Shown here: in pieces, positions 8,482 to 17,526 of the stretch
Numbering within the stretch: the stretch's first letter is position 1
How the letters are laid out: the number at the start of each line of letters is the position of its first letter
Source of the DNA: Vreelandella profundi
Lineage (GTDB): Bacteria; Pseudomonadota; Gammaproteobacteria; Pseudomonadales; Halomonadaceae
Reading direction: 5' to 3'
Length of the DNA: 64,000 nucleotides
Assembly: GCF_019722725.1 (NCBI RefSeq)
Contig: NZ_CP077941.1
Location: forward strand, 992,001-1,056,000
Program-made: the position numbers and the translations under genes
The notes under the pieces: generated by a model
The model's input: only the letters and a program-made list of their open reading frames with translations
What the model was told of the DNA's origin: nothing
The model's database searches: none

Positions 8482-10122
8482 TCAGGAACGTATAAGCCGC
8501 AGTTCGCTATTAAGCGCTTTGATGATTGAGTAACACATCAGCAGCATAACGACGGAGAAAGGTATGGCCGTCGCGGTGACGCCTGCCTGAAGTGCGGTCA
8601 GACCGCCGCCGATAAGCAGCACAATCGCGATGAGACCTTCAATGATGGCCCAGAACATCCGCTGCGGGCGGGGAGCATCAATTTTGCCACCGGCGGTGAT
8701 GGTATCAATTACCAGAGAACCTGAATCTGACGATGTTATAAAGAAAATCAGCGCCAGAATAATGCCAAGCGTCGACATCAGGCCTGTCAAGGGTAGCTCA
8801 TTAAGCATGCCGAACAGCGAAAGCTCGGGTCTGTAATTGTCGATCACGTACTCTTTGACTAGGCTGGTTGCCGGGTCAGCATAAAGCTGTTCAAGCGCGG
8901 TTGAGCCAAATACACCCATCCAGATAAAGATAAACATGCTGGGAACCAGCAGTACACAAAGTATGAATTCGCGCACCGTACGACCCTTCGATACACGGGC
9001 AATAAACATACCGACGAAAGGTGCCCAGCTGATCCACCAGGCCCAGTAGAAGATTGTCCAGGCCTGGCGATAGGCATCATCATCACGACCAAAGGGCGCT
9101 GATAACGGCAGAAATTCAGTAACATAGGTGGTGAGTCCCGACCAGAATCCTGTTAAGGACAGCAAGGTTGGGCCAGCAAACAGAACGAAAAAGAAGAACA
9201 GAACTGCCAGCACCATATTGATTTCGGAGAGCTTCTTAACGCCACCCTCAAGTCCACGCCAGACCGAGATCAGAGCCGCTGCCGTGACCAGTACGATGAC
9301 AATGACCTGGGTCGTAGTGTTTACTTCCAGGCCAAAGACGAAGTTCATCCCCGCATTAGCCTGCTGCGCCCCTAGCCCAAGCGATGTAGCCAACCCAAAT
9401 AAGGTAGAAAACACCGCCAGGATATCGATCACATGGCCCCACCAGCCCCAGACGCGGTCACCCAAAATTGGAAAAAATACCGAGCGAATCGAGAAGGGTA
9501 GACCCTTGTTATAGGTAAATAGGCCCAGCCCTAGCGCCATCACCACGTAAACTGCCCAGCCGTGTATACCCCAGTGGAGATAGGTTCCTGCAAGGCCCAT
9601 AGCGCTAGCGTCCGCAACCGCTTCGGGATTCAGCTCGCCATTGGCACCGAACGGTGACTCAATGCCCAGGGGCAGGGAAACGTTGGCATGGTAAACCGGC
9701 TCCAGCACGCCAAAAAACAGCAAGCCAATGCCAATGCCTGCCGTAAACAGCAGTGCGAACCAGGAGAGGTAGCTGTGATCGGGGCGTGCATCCGCACCGC
9801 CCAGTCTGACTGATCCATAAGGTAGAACTACCAGCGCTAGGCAAAATACAATAAAGAAATCGACCAAAATCATGAAATACCAGTCCAGCGTGCCTGTCGA
9901 GAATGCGACTATGGACTGGAAAATACTGGCCGCTCGTTCTGGAAACAGCAGCGTGAGTATGATGAAAATGGCCGAGGACAATGCCGATACCACAAAGACG
10001 CGGTTATGAATGTCGAAGCCGATAGGGCCAAACTGCCCCTTAATATTGTCCTGACCAACGACATAGTCGGTTTGCATGTCGGTTGATGCCGGGGGCGAAT
10101 CCGGCTCATTGGGATTGCTCAT
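8482..10122 (-). CDS. BCCT-family betaine/choline/carnitine transporter
   Basis: The 546-residue carrier has about 12 membrane segments and family signatures. These include GIGIGLLFFGVLEPVYH near residue 135, and the tryptophan-rich substrate segment WTIFYWAWWISWAPFVGMFIARVSKGRTVREF near 355. BCCT carriers import quaternary ammonium solutes such as glycine betaine, choline or ectoine with sodium or protons, which suits a halotolerant host. The ATG at 10122 is preceded by GAGGAA nine bases away; a longer frame from 10152 lacks such a site. The cytosolic tails are short, so an osmosensing tail like that of BetP is not evident. Substrate and coupling ion are not determined. Confidence 0.9.
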   Translation of the reverse strand: MSNPNEPDSPPASTDMQTDYVVGQDNIKGQFGPIGFDIHNRVFVVSALSSAIFIILTLLFPERAASIFQSIVAFSTGTLDWYFMILVDFFIVFCLALVVLPYGSVRLGGADARPDHSYLSWFALLFTAGIGIGLLFFGVLEPVYHANVSLPLGIESPFGANGELNPEAVADASAMGLAGTYLHWGIHGWAVYVVMALGLGLFTYNKGLPFSIRSVFFPILGDRVWGWWGHVIDILAVFSTLFGLATSLGLGAQQANAGMNFVFGLEVNTTTQVIVIVLVTAAALISVWRGLEGGVKKLSEINMVLAVLFFFFVLFAGPTLLSLTGFWSGLTTYVTEFLPLSAPFGRDDDAYRQAWTIFYWAWWISWAPFVGMFIARVSKGRTVREFILCVLLVPSMFIFIWMGVFGSTALEQLYADPATSLVKEYVIDNYRPELSLFGMLNELPLTGLMSTLGIILALIFFITSSDSGSLVIDTITAGGKIDAPRPQRMFWAIIEGLIAIVLLIGGGLTALQAGVTATAIPFSVVMLLMCYSIIKALNSELRLIRS

Positions 10123-10228
10123 AACCAATTGTTCCTCATTGGCGCATGCCATATAAAAAACACATCATGAGACTAAAGAACGTTGAATCCAACTTGTTTG
10201 CGAGTTGGGTTGGCCGGCGTGTGCCTAA

Positions 10229-11266
10229 TCAGCGGCTCTGCGGCACGGTTTCTTTATCGAGGCGCTTAATTTGCCGCCAAAGATCTTGGCGTAAGTCGGC
10301 GAGCTTCGGCTGCTCATCGGCCGTGAAGGGAACCGGGCGGCAAAGGCGTTGAGCGCGAAGCCCTAAGCGTGCGCTCAGCAGCCCAGTGGCGAGCCCTTGC
10401 CCGGCTCGGGCAGAAAGGCGCCCGGCTAAATCGAGCGAAAGCATGTCCATGCTGGCGTCGGTGGCCAGTTCACTGGCGCCGGCAAAGGCCATGTTATGCA
10501 GTACGTTGCGAAACAGCCGCAGGCGGCTGGCATAGCCTAGCTCAAGCCCGTAAAGGCGGCATAAGCGATCGACCATCGCTAAGCTGCGCCAGGCCACCAG
10601 CGCCATATCCACGAGTGTCAGCGGGCTGATCGCCACCATAATGGCGGTTTCACCCGACATGCGTGTAATCAAGCGCTGGGCTTCACGGTCTCTTGGCACC
10701 AGCAGGTGATAGCGCAGCAGCGTTTGAATTTCTTCACCGCTATGATGCGGTTGGCTGGCGCGCTGGAAGGCCAGCCAGTGTGGGTCATCGTCGGCGAGCT
10801 TGAGCTGGCGTTTAAGCTGTGCCGCCATGGCAAGCGCCTGCTGAGGTGAGCGCAAGGGCAGCTCCGCAAGGTCGCCGCGCAGTTTGTCGTGACGTTTTAA
10901 GCGGTGCAAACGACCCAGTTCTTTGAGCAGTGAAAGACTGCCTAAGCCAATCAGGCTAATGCCAAATAGCTGCCACGCAATGGCTAGCCACTGAGACTGT
11001 GCCAGCGCGTCTGGAATGCCGGTGACCAGCTCTGCCGTGCCTAGGCCTGCACCGCCCACTAGGGCAAAAAGTAGCCCCCAGCGGCGCTTGCGCGGAGCGC
11101 CCAGGCTGGCGGCAGGCAGCGCTTTATCTTCTGCAAGCGGCGCCAGCGGATGATGCTCGCTGGTGCCAGTGAAGGCTTCACGCTGTCGTAAGGTGGCCGC
11201 TACTTCGGCATCATCTTCCGGCGCGTCATCCAGCGTGAAGTGACGGCGTGGCTGAGGGGTGGTCAT
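10229..11266 (-). CDS. ycjF: YcjF-like inner membrane protein (TIGR01620/DUF697)
   Basis: The 345-residue protein starts with a polar N-terminus. Two membrane helices follow near residues 65-130 (LLFALVGGAGLGTAELVTG and WLAIAWQLFGISLIGLGSLSLL). The C-terminal DUF697 region contains AIMVAISPLTLVDMALVAWRSLAMVDRLCRLYGLELGYASRLRLFRNVLHNMAF. Its ATG overlaps the ycjX stop as ATGA, so the two are coupled. In E. coli the pair lies in the psp-linked ycj region and its biochemical role is unresolved; no psp genes are seen here. Confidence 0.88.
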   Translation of the reverse strand: MTTPQPRRHFTLDDAPEDDAEVAATLRQREAFTGTSEHHPLAPLAEDKALPAASLGAPRKRRWGLLFALVGGAGLGTAELVTGIPDALAQSQWLAIAWQLFGISLIGLGSLSLLKELGRLHRLKRHDKLRGDLAELPLRSPQQALAMAAQLKRQLKLADDDPHWLAFQRASQPHHSGEEIQTLLRYHLLVPRDREAQRLITRMSGETAIMVAISPLTLVDMALVAWRSLAMVDRLCRLYGLELGYASRLRLFRNVLHNMAFAGASELATDASMDMLSLDLAGRLSARAGQGLATGLLSARLGLRAQRLCRPVPFTADEQPKLADLRQDLWRQIKRLDKETVPQSR

Positions 11267-12651
11267 GTCAGTTTGTCTCCAATCAGCCAGTCAATGGCGG
11301 CGTCCATGCGAATATGATCCAGCGCTTCTGAGGTGGTTTGCATCGGCCGAAAGCCGGGGAAGTCGAAGCCCTGCTGGTGCCAGAAGTCGGCGGTGGGGAG
11401 TCGGGTAGGCACATCGCCGGGATAAACCAGCACGTCTTCGCCTTCTAGCGTCGTGCCGCGAAGTGCCGGCGAACGCTTTCCTTCGTGAGTCACTTCGCGT
11501 GCTTCTGTGGCGCGTATCGAGGCGAGCGAAAGCGCTTTAACCGGCACGTTGGCGAAGCGGAGATCTTTCAGCGGCTCTGCCAACAGAGCTTCAAGCAGCT
11601 GCACCACGTGCCCGTGCTGATCGGGTGTGACGTGATCGGCCTTGGTCGCCGCAATCGCTAAACGATCAATTCTTGGTGCGAATAGGCGCGTCAGCAGGCT
11701 TCGCTTGCCGTAATCAAAGCTGTGCATTAGCTGGCGCAGCGCGCGGGAAAGATCTTCAAACCGTTCAGGCCCGGCGTTGAGCGCGCCTAGCACATCCACT
11801 AGTACGATTTGGCGATCAAAGCGGCGAAAGTGATCGCGGTAAAAGGGCTTCACTACCTGCTGTTGATAGTAGCGAAAACGCGCCGCCAGCGTGGCGTAGA
11901 GGCTGTTGGCTGGCAATGCTTCCAGCGCCTCTTTGGAGTCGCTTAGCTGCGGTAGGGGGAAAAACTGCAGCACCGGGGCGCCTTCTAACTCACCCGGCAG
12001 CAAGAAGCGCCCTGGCTGAAGATCAGAAAAGCCGGCCTGCTTGGCGCGCCGCAATCCTTGCGCGTATTCCTCAGCGAGCGTGGCGAGCTGGGCTTCATCG
12101 GCTTCGCTGGCCGGGTCGAGCGAGGCCACGGCTGTCAGCCACTCGCTAAATAGGCCGCGGCGCTGTTCGCCTTCGTGCATTGCCTGTGCTTGGCTCCAGC
12201 TATAAAAGTCATGCTGTAGCAGTGGCAAATCCAGTAGCCACTCACCGGGATAGTCAAAAAGATCCAGAGTGAGGTGGGCAATCTCAGGGGTAAGCCAGCC
12301 GCTGCGGGCAGGGCGGTAGCGCAGTTGCAAGCGTAGCTCGCTGATGCCGCGGGTTGCTTCCGGCCAGCGCGGCGGCGTATCGCGTAGAGCGGCCATACCT
12401 GGGTCGTAGGGAAAGCGGGGCACGCCTAGGTCGGGCTGATTAAGCCGCTGTGCGCCGAGTAGACGGCCTTCACGGGCGGCAGGCAGTAGGTCAAGGCGCG
12501 CTTCGACACCGGCATGGCGCAGCTGATTGACCAGTGAGGTCAAAAAAGCAGTTTTACCCGCTTGCGAGAGGCCCGTAACCGCTAAGCGCAGCTGGCGATC
12601 GCGCCCCCGCTCTAGCAAATTGCTTAATTCGCGACTTAACGGTTGGCGCAT
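11263..12651 (-). CDS. ycjX: YcjX-like P-loop GTPase (DUF463)
   Basis: The 462-residue protein opens with the P-loop GLSQAGKTAFLTSL near residue 27, and IVLVDVLGALNAGPERFEDL serves as a G3-like segment. AIAATKADHVTP resembles the NKxD base-recognition motif, with TKAD. It belongs to the YcjX family, which structural studies place among dynamin-like stress GTPases. It is the first gene of the pair with ycjF (4-base overlap). The upstream 218 bp hold direct and inverted repeats listed separately. Confidence 0.9.
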   Translation of the reverse strand: MRQPLSRELSNLLERGRDRQLRLAVTGLSQAGKTAFLTSLVNQLRHAGVEARLDLLPAAREGRLLGAQRLNQPDLGVPRFPYDPGMAALRDTPPRWPEATRGISELRLQLRYRPARSGWLTPEIAHLTLDLFDYPGEWLLDLPLLQHDFYSWSQAQAMHEGEQRRGLFSEWLTAVASLDPASEADEAQLATLAEEYAQGLRRAKQAGFSDLQPGRFLLPGELEGAPVLQFFPLPQLSDSKEALEALPANSLYATLAARFRYYQQQVVKPFYRDHFRRFDRQIVLVDVLGALNAGPERFEDLSRALRQLMHSFDYGKRSLLTRLFAPRIDRLAIAATKADHVTPDQHGHVVQLLEALLAEPLKDLRFANVPVKALSLASIRATEAREVTHEGKRSPALRGTTLEGEDVLVYPGDVPTRLPTADFWHQQGFDFPGFRPMQTTSEALDHIRMDAAIDWLIGDKLT

Positions 12652-12869
12652 CCTATCGATCCCTTTTATGTTGCTTTCCTATGTTGACTCTGCCGCTCGC
12701 CGTTAAAACCCTTGGCTATTGCGGCACTCGTTAGTAGCAGTATGCGCTATGTGGTCAATCATAGCGCTGGCACAGATTAGCCCTGTGTAGAGTAGCCCTG
12801 TCTAGATTAACGATGCCTAGGCTTATAACCGTGTTTAGCTAGCGTAGCAACGCATTGATGAACGGGCGA
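12652..12869. other. Intergenic region with hairpin and 15-bp tandem repeat
   Basis: No coding sequence is visible. An 8-bp perfect inverted repeat GCGCTATG...CATAGCGC (12744-12767) could end the mutarotase transcript. A 15-bp tandem duplication lies at 12778-12807. The ycjX promoter should also be here, but I see no convincing -35/-10 pair. Confidence 0.5.
12778..12807. repeat. 15-bp tandem duplication
   Basis: Two adjacent 15-mers, TAGCCCTGTGTAGAG and TAGCCCTGTCTAGAT, match at 13 of 15 positions. They lie in the gap between the mutarotase and ycjX genes. Confidence 0.7.
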
Positions 12870-13739
12870 TTAACCGCGGCTCAGAGTGGTACCTAGCAGA
12901 TGCTGGGCAGCGGGCACGAGCCAAACAGGATCCAGGCGCGTATTGGCGGCTTCGACACAGATAAAATGACGTGCCGCGTCGGCGGGTGTGTCGCTGGGAA
13001 GATCGTTATTAGGGTGCCATACGACGGTTGAATCGCTCGACTGCTTGCTAATGCGCAGGCTGCGCTCACCGTCGTTTAGCAACACCGCTGCGTTGGTATG
13101 GTAAATGCGGTCTACTGCACCCTGAACCGCCAGCGTGCCTTGCTGCTCACTTTCGGCAAAGTCGCGCAGCTTATCGAGATAGCGTGCTCCGGAAAGGCCT
13201 TCCAGGCGGCACTGATGGACGTCGGCAACGGCTAGGTAAGTGTGCAGTGCGGCGCTCGTTTTGACCGGCGTTTCGCCAATGTTCTCACTAATGAGCTCAA
13301 CGTTGAGTCGCTGGGCATTGGCTTGAACGACCAGTCGTGCGGTGAGCTGAGTATGCAGGCGCTGCTGCGGAGAAAGATGCACTTCAATGCCTTCAGCATG
13401 CTCGTCAACGGCGTCTAAGTGCCAGTCGGCGTGGCGTGCGAGGCCATGAAAAGGGCCATCATGATTAGGGCTTTCATCGGCATAGCGTTCGTCGGCAAAC
13501 CACGGCCAGCAGACAGGAATGCCGCCCCGTATTGCGCCTGGTAACGCTTGCGGCGTGGGCGTCAGCCATAGCCAATCGGTGTCTCCCTGGGGACGAAAAT
13601 GCAGTACGTGAGCGCCCTGTAGGCTGATCACCAACTCGCCCCAAAGCATATTGAAGAGTATCACGTCGCGGCCTTCCCACTGAGCCGTTTGTTGGCCCTG
13701 TGTGCTGTTAAGCAGCTGTTTGAGCGAGTCGGGAATCAT
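12870..13739 (-). CDS. yeaD: D-hexose-6-phosphate mutarotase (YeaD-like)
   Basis: The 289-residue protein belongs to the galactose mutarotase-like superfamily, glucose-6-phosphate 1-epimerase branch. Visible marks are GGIPVCWPWFADE and GPFHGLARHADWHLD near residues 70-110, the second holding the catalytic His, and the base Glu in FICVEAANTR near 265. It speeds interconversion of alpha and beta anomers of hexose 6-phosphates. AAGGAAA lies upstream of the ATG. It stands alone; the divergent neighbour is the GlsB-type gene. Confidence 0.9.
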   Translation of the reverse strand: MIPDSLKQLLNSTQGQQTAQWEGRDVILFNMLWGELVISLQGAHVLHFRPQGDTDWLWLTPTPQALPGAIRGGIPVCWPWFADERYADESPNHDGPFHGLARHADWHLDAVDEHAEGIEVHLSPQQRLHTQLTARLVVQANAQRLNVELISENIGETPVKTSAALHTYLAVADVHQCRLEGLSGARYLDKLRDFAESEQQGTLAVQGAVDRIYHTNAAVLLNDGERSLRISKQSSDSTVVWHPNNDLPSDTPADAARHFICVEAANTRLDPVWLVPAAQHLLGTTLSRG

Positions 13740-13887
13740 GAATTTTCCTTTAAAAGTTGCTAAGCATCTATGTCTATAGCGCCGAAAAGTAACGCTATAT
13801 GCTATGGTAGAACAAGCGTGATTAGTAGGTAAAACGCCTATTCAAATACGCAGGTAAAACCCATCATTGAAATAGTAAGGAGGCTCT

Positions 13888-14133
13888 ATGGGCTCTATTA
13901 TTGGAGCGTTGATTATTGGTGGTTTAGCTGGCTGGATTGCTGGCAATATCATGCGCGGCGGCGGCTTCGGCATCCTGGGTAATATCGGTGTCGGTATTGT
14001 AGGTGCGTTAATTGGCCGTATGCTCTTTGGCCTCCTTGGGCTATTTTCTGGTAATATCATAGGTTCTTTGGTGACCGCGACCGTTGGTGCTGTGCTGCTC
14101 CTGTGGGTGATAAGCAAAGTGAAAAAATCTTAA
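13888..14133 (+). CDS. GlsB/YeaQ/YmgE-family small membrane protein
   Basis: The 81-residue protein consists of three hydrophobic glycine-rich segments: GSIIGALIIGGLAGWIAGNIM, GILGNIGVGIVGALIG and IIGSLVTATVGAVLLLWVI. This is the 'transglycosylase-associated' family linked with stress responses and of unknown biochemistry. The ribosome site AAGGAGG is near ideal, suggesting high expression. It diverges from the mutarotase gene across 148 bp. Confidence 0.9.
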   Translation: MGSIIGALIIGGLAGWIAGNIMRGGGFGILGNIGVGIVGALIGRMLFGLLGLFSGNIIGSLVTATVGAVLLLWVISKVKKS

Positions 14134-14308
14134 CTATTGAGCGACTAGCCTCATGACAACCGCCTGGCCCCGTGCCGGGCGGTGTTGTTTTACGCCTACC
14201 TCTACCTGCGAGCGCCTCTGACTCTCGGTGTTTGCGCCACTTTCCGTTACACTAAGCGGCTTTATTCCAGCTATTTGCTGGCGACATTGTGCTTTCTCGA
14301 GGTGCCTC

Positions 14309-16774
14309 TTGACCGACGCGTTAAATGCCTGGTGGGCCCAGCAGCTTTTGCTGTGCGATTGGGCGGTTACTTCTCATCCGCTGGCGGTCGATGCAGGAGC
14401 GGCGGAGCAGCGCCTGCTGCAATTAGGGATTACAGGCCGTGGAGAGCTGGCCGAACAGCTATTCCACGGCCTAGGCGCCCCTGCGGGTCGGGCCGACCGT
14501 TTGCTTGGCGGCCTGGAGTGGGCCGCTCTGGCGGGCGCCGCGGGCTGGCTTGAGCCCAGCCAGGCGCAAGCCTGGGCGCATCATTTAACGCGTCGTATCA
14601 TGAGTGACTACAGCGATTTACGCGCGTGGCTGGCCGACCTGCGCCGTTCGCTAGGCGCACGAGGCTGGGAGTTTGGCGCCGACGACCGCTTTATGGATGC
14701 CTGCCAGACATTGGCGAATCTTGAAACTAGCGGCGAAGGCATTAGGTGGGGCTCGCTTGAAAGCGCCTTAAGCCAATGCCCGGCGCCGGCGCCGCTATGG
14801 CCTCAGCAGCCTCAGGCGCAAAGCTGGCGACTATGCGCATTATTTCGGCCGATTATTGCCTATCCTGCTAGTCAAACGGACTGGCCTGATGCCACCGAGT
14901 GGCTGGCCCAGGTGTGGGATGTGCGTGATCGTGATGCACTGCTCGGGGCGATGCTTTGGCTCGGCGCGCAGGGCGAGCGTCAGCGCTGGGATATCGAAGC
15001 GCGTGAGCTATTGGGCATGGATAATGCTCAGCGCATGGAATGGCAGCGCAGCGTGGTAGAAGAATCACCCTATGCGCCGGTGTTGAACCAGTTTGTCACC
15101 CAAGCCGAGCCATTAGAATGGGCGGCCTGGGACTGGTTACGGTTGGTGGAGCTCGCCTGGGCGGGCGCCTGCTGTGGCTGGCTTAGTCAGGATGAAGCCG
15201 ATGACTTGGCGGGTCACGCCGCCGATTTAATTAGCGCCCGCTATTCTGACTGGCAGGCACTTGTGGATGCCTACGGGCGAGGGCAGAGCCTTTTTGACGG
15301 TATTGATCGGCGCGACAAAACGCCTAGCGAACGATATCAGTTGCTGCTTCATAGCGCCGATAGCCCGTGGCAGGCTGCGCCCAACAAACTATTAGATGAA
15401 CCGACGCGCAAGGCTTCTCAAGCTCGCATTCGTCAGTGGCGTAATACCTCTCATCACTGGCTTTTGGCGCTGGCAGGCGTTCGCGAACCGGATGTCATGC
15501 TGCGTCAGATAGATCCGTCCGCCGCGCTTGCCGAAGAGCAGCGCGCCGATGCGGCGCTGTATTTACAGGAGTCGTTAGATCTTCATGCCGATGAGGGGGC
15601 CGGTGCGTTAGCGCGCTACTGGCTACCGGCGCAGGCGCATCATCTTAATCAGCTAGCCGCCGATGCCGTCCATGGCGTGCTGCCACCGTCGCAAAGCTGG
15701 TTTGGGCAGCCGACCCCAGAAGAGCTTAAACAGCGCAATGCGGTTAAGGGTGTCAGTCGCCATGCGGCGACTATTCACATGGCCGAAAAGTTCGCTTTCT
15801 ACCTGCACATGTCGCTGGATAGCGGGCTATTAGAGCGCGAGCCTTTAATGGCGTATGCCAGCGAATTGCGCAGCTGCCTGTGTCGTTTTTATCCCAATGC
15901 AAAGCGTTTGCTAGAAGCATGGTTTGCCTGGGAAAGCTGCCTGCCAGAGCCTGAGCACGCCTCGCTAATCAATGAAATTATTTGGCACATTGAAGACCCC
16001 GGCAGCCTGTTTCACTGGCTGGACTGGCGCCACGATGCATGGTGCGAGCCGGGCAATCGCCCCACCTTAAGTCACTTCACTGCGATGTCGCTGGTAGGGC
16101 CGCTGAACAGCGCCGTGTGGAGCGAACCTCAGCCTGAGAGCGTGCGCGAGTGTGCTGAAATCCGCGAGTGGGTGGATAGCCACTACCATTTGAACAGCGC
16201 TGACGATATGCAAGAGTTTCTGGCCTATATGTTGGAGTCTGGCGATCGTCAGGAATACCAGATTAACTACGCGCCCTACACGCTGAACCCTGAGCGGCTG
16301 GACGCAGAAATCGCCATTTTGGAATCTGGCGACTGCGCTGAAGATGAGCGCCATCATTTGCTGCGCTTACGCCGCGTTCGCGACAATGAAGATAGCTGTA
16401 ATGATGTTGATATGGCGGCGTGGGATATTGCTCAGCTGGTCGACTTGGCGATTGCCGCCCGACAGCTTGGTTGGCTCGATGGCCAAGCCTTTGCGACGGT
16501 GCTGGATCGAGCCTACCAGCTGGCCGCAAACCATTACGCTGGCTGGCAGGAATACGCGAAGGGTATGTACGCAGGTTTCTCGTTTTTTATGGGCGAAACC
16601 CCTGAACGAGAAAGCTTTTTAGCTGGTTTTCGTCAGGCGTTAGTGGCCTGGGTTTGCGGTGCGCCTGTTCTGGCAGGGCCGTGGGTGAGCCTGGATTTTC
16701 CGGGTAATAAACCGCGCCATTTTGCACCCTTACATATCGATACGTTGCCGGGCGATCAACGCACCTTACATTGA
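14309..16774 (+). CDS. Large DUF1266 protein with internal repeats
   Basis: The 821-residue soluble protein has no signal peptide or membrane segment and is rich in Trp, Ala and Leu. I chose the TTG at 14309, with GAGG six bases upstream, over the frame opening at 14228. The DUF1266 pattern occurs at least three times. One copy starts near 14517 (WAALAGAAGWL...YSDLRAWL), one near 15124 (AAWDWLRLVELA...GWLSQDEA...YSDWQALVDAYGRGQSLF), and one near 16414 (AAWDIAQLVDLA...GWLDGQA...YAGWQEYAKGMYAGFSFF). A weaker copy lies near 15790. DUF1266 proteins are of unknown function, and some sit near secretion or immunity genes, but none is seen here. Neighbours (GlsB, NlpC/P60) give no clear hint. Confidence 0.75.
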   Translation: MTDALNAWWAQQLLLCDWAVTSHPLAVDAGAAEQRLLQLGITGRGELAEQLFHGLGAPAGRADRLLGGLEWAALAGAAGWLEPSQAQAWAHHLTRRIMSDYSDLRAWLADLRRSLGARGWEFGADDRFMDACQTLANLETSGEGIRWGSLESALSQCPAPAPLWPQQPQAQSWRLCALFRPIIAYPASQTDWPDATEWLAQVWDVRDRDALLGAMLWLGAQGERQRWDIEARELLGMDNAQRMEWQRSVVEESPYAPVLNQFVTQAEPLEWAAWDWLRLVELAWAGACCGWLSQDEADDLAGHAADLISARYSDWQALVDAYGRGQSLFDGIDRRDKTPSERYQLLLHSADSPWQAAPNKLLDEPTRKASQARIRQWRNTSHHWLLALAGVREPDVMLRQIDPSAALAEEQRADAALYLQESLDLHADEGAGALARYWLPAQAHHLNQLAADAVHGVLPPSQSWFGQPTPEELKQRNAVKGVSRHAATIHMAEKFAFYLHMSLDSGLLEREPLMAYASELRSCLCRFYPNAKRLLEAWFAWESCLPEPEHASLINEIIWHIEDPGSLFHWLDWRHDAWCEPGNRPTLSHFTAMSLVGPLNSAVWSEPQPESVRECAEIREWVDSHYHLNSADDMQEFLAYMLESGDRQEYQINYAPYTLNPERLDAEIAILESGDCAEDERHHLLRLRRVRDNEDSCNDVDMAAWDIAQLVDLAIAARQLGWLDGQAFATVLDRAYQLAANHYAGWQEYAKGMYAGFSFFMGETPERESFLAGFRQALVAWVCGAPVLAGPWVSLDFPGNKPRHFAPLHIDTLPGDQRTLH

Positions 16775-16869
16775 TGCTCGCCAAACATATGATAACTAGC
16801 TTATAGTCGTGCGTTGAAAAATTTAATTTTGTTATACCACACTCCTATACATGTCTTGAGGTTAATCGC

Positions 16870-17496
16870 ATGGTTGCGTTGCCACGCCCCGCTGTGACCG
16901 CTGTCCGTGTTGCAAGTGTTTGTTTTTTAGTTACATTGGTGGCTGGCTGTGCAGGATCTGCTCGACAGAGCAACATGCAAGCACCTGAGAACTACTTCTC
17001 TATGTCGTTGCCGGGAATAGGGGCCAATCCGCAAATGTCGCCGATTGACCCTATCAATGCTCAACTGCTTAGTCAGCAAGTTCCGCCACCAACGGTTATT
17101 CGCGAGGCACTTCTGGCACAGCACCAGCGATGGGCCGGAACGCCCTACCGGATTGGCGGCACGTCAGAAAGAGGCATTGACTGCTCGGCCCTGGTTCGCA
17201 ATGTTTACCGAGACACTTTCAATTTAGAACTGCCGCGTTCCACCCGTGGTCAAGTACACGAGGGACGCCCGATCGACCGCCAACAACTACAGGCGGGCGA
17301 TCTGGTGTTCTTCAGTCCCCCGGGCCGCTATAACCATGTGGGTATTTACGTAGGCGATGGTTATTTTCTCCATGCCTCAACGTCAAAAGGGGTAATTATT
17401 TCCAGCTTGGATAATAGTTACTGGCAGCGTTACTACTGGCAGGCACGCCGGGCGCTGGAGCCGACCCATTTGGCTCAGTTAGGCAGTAATTTCTAG
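16870..17496 (+). CDS. NlpC/P60-family lipoprotein endopeptidase (Spr/MepS-like)
   Basis: The 208-residue protein has a lipoprotein signal with lipobox LVAGC and lipidated Cys27. The NlpC/P60 domain follows from about residue 80, with Cys105 in GIDCSALV, His156 in YNHVGIYVG and His168 in FLHAS forming the catalytic set. Members cut murein cross-links (D-Ala-mDAP or L-Ala/D-Glu-mDAP bonds) in the periplasm. TTGAGG precedes the ATG by seven bases. The MFS gene follows after 30 bases and may be co-transcribed. Confidence 0.88.
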   Translation: MVALPRPAVTAVRVASVCFLVTLVAGCAGSARQSNMQAPENYFSMSLPGIGANPQMSPIDPINAQLLSQQVPPPTVIREALLAQHQRWAGTPYRIGGTSERGIDCSALVRNVYRDTFNLELPRSTRGQVHEGRPIDRQQLQAGDLVFFSPPGRYNHVGIYVGDGYFLHASTSKGVIISSLDNSYWQRYYWQARRALEPTHLAQLGSNF

Positions 17497-17526
17497 TCGC
17501 AAAACGCCTTTTACTTTAGGAATGGC

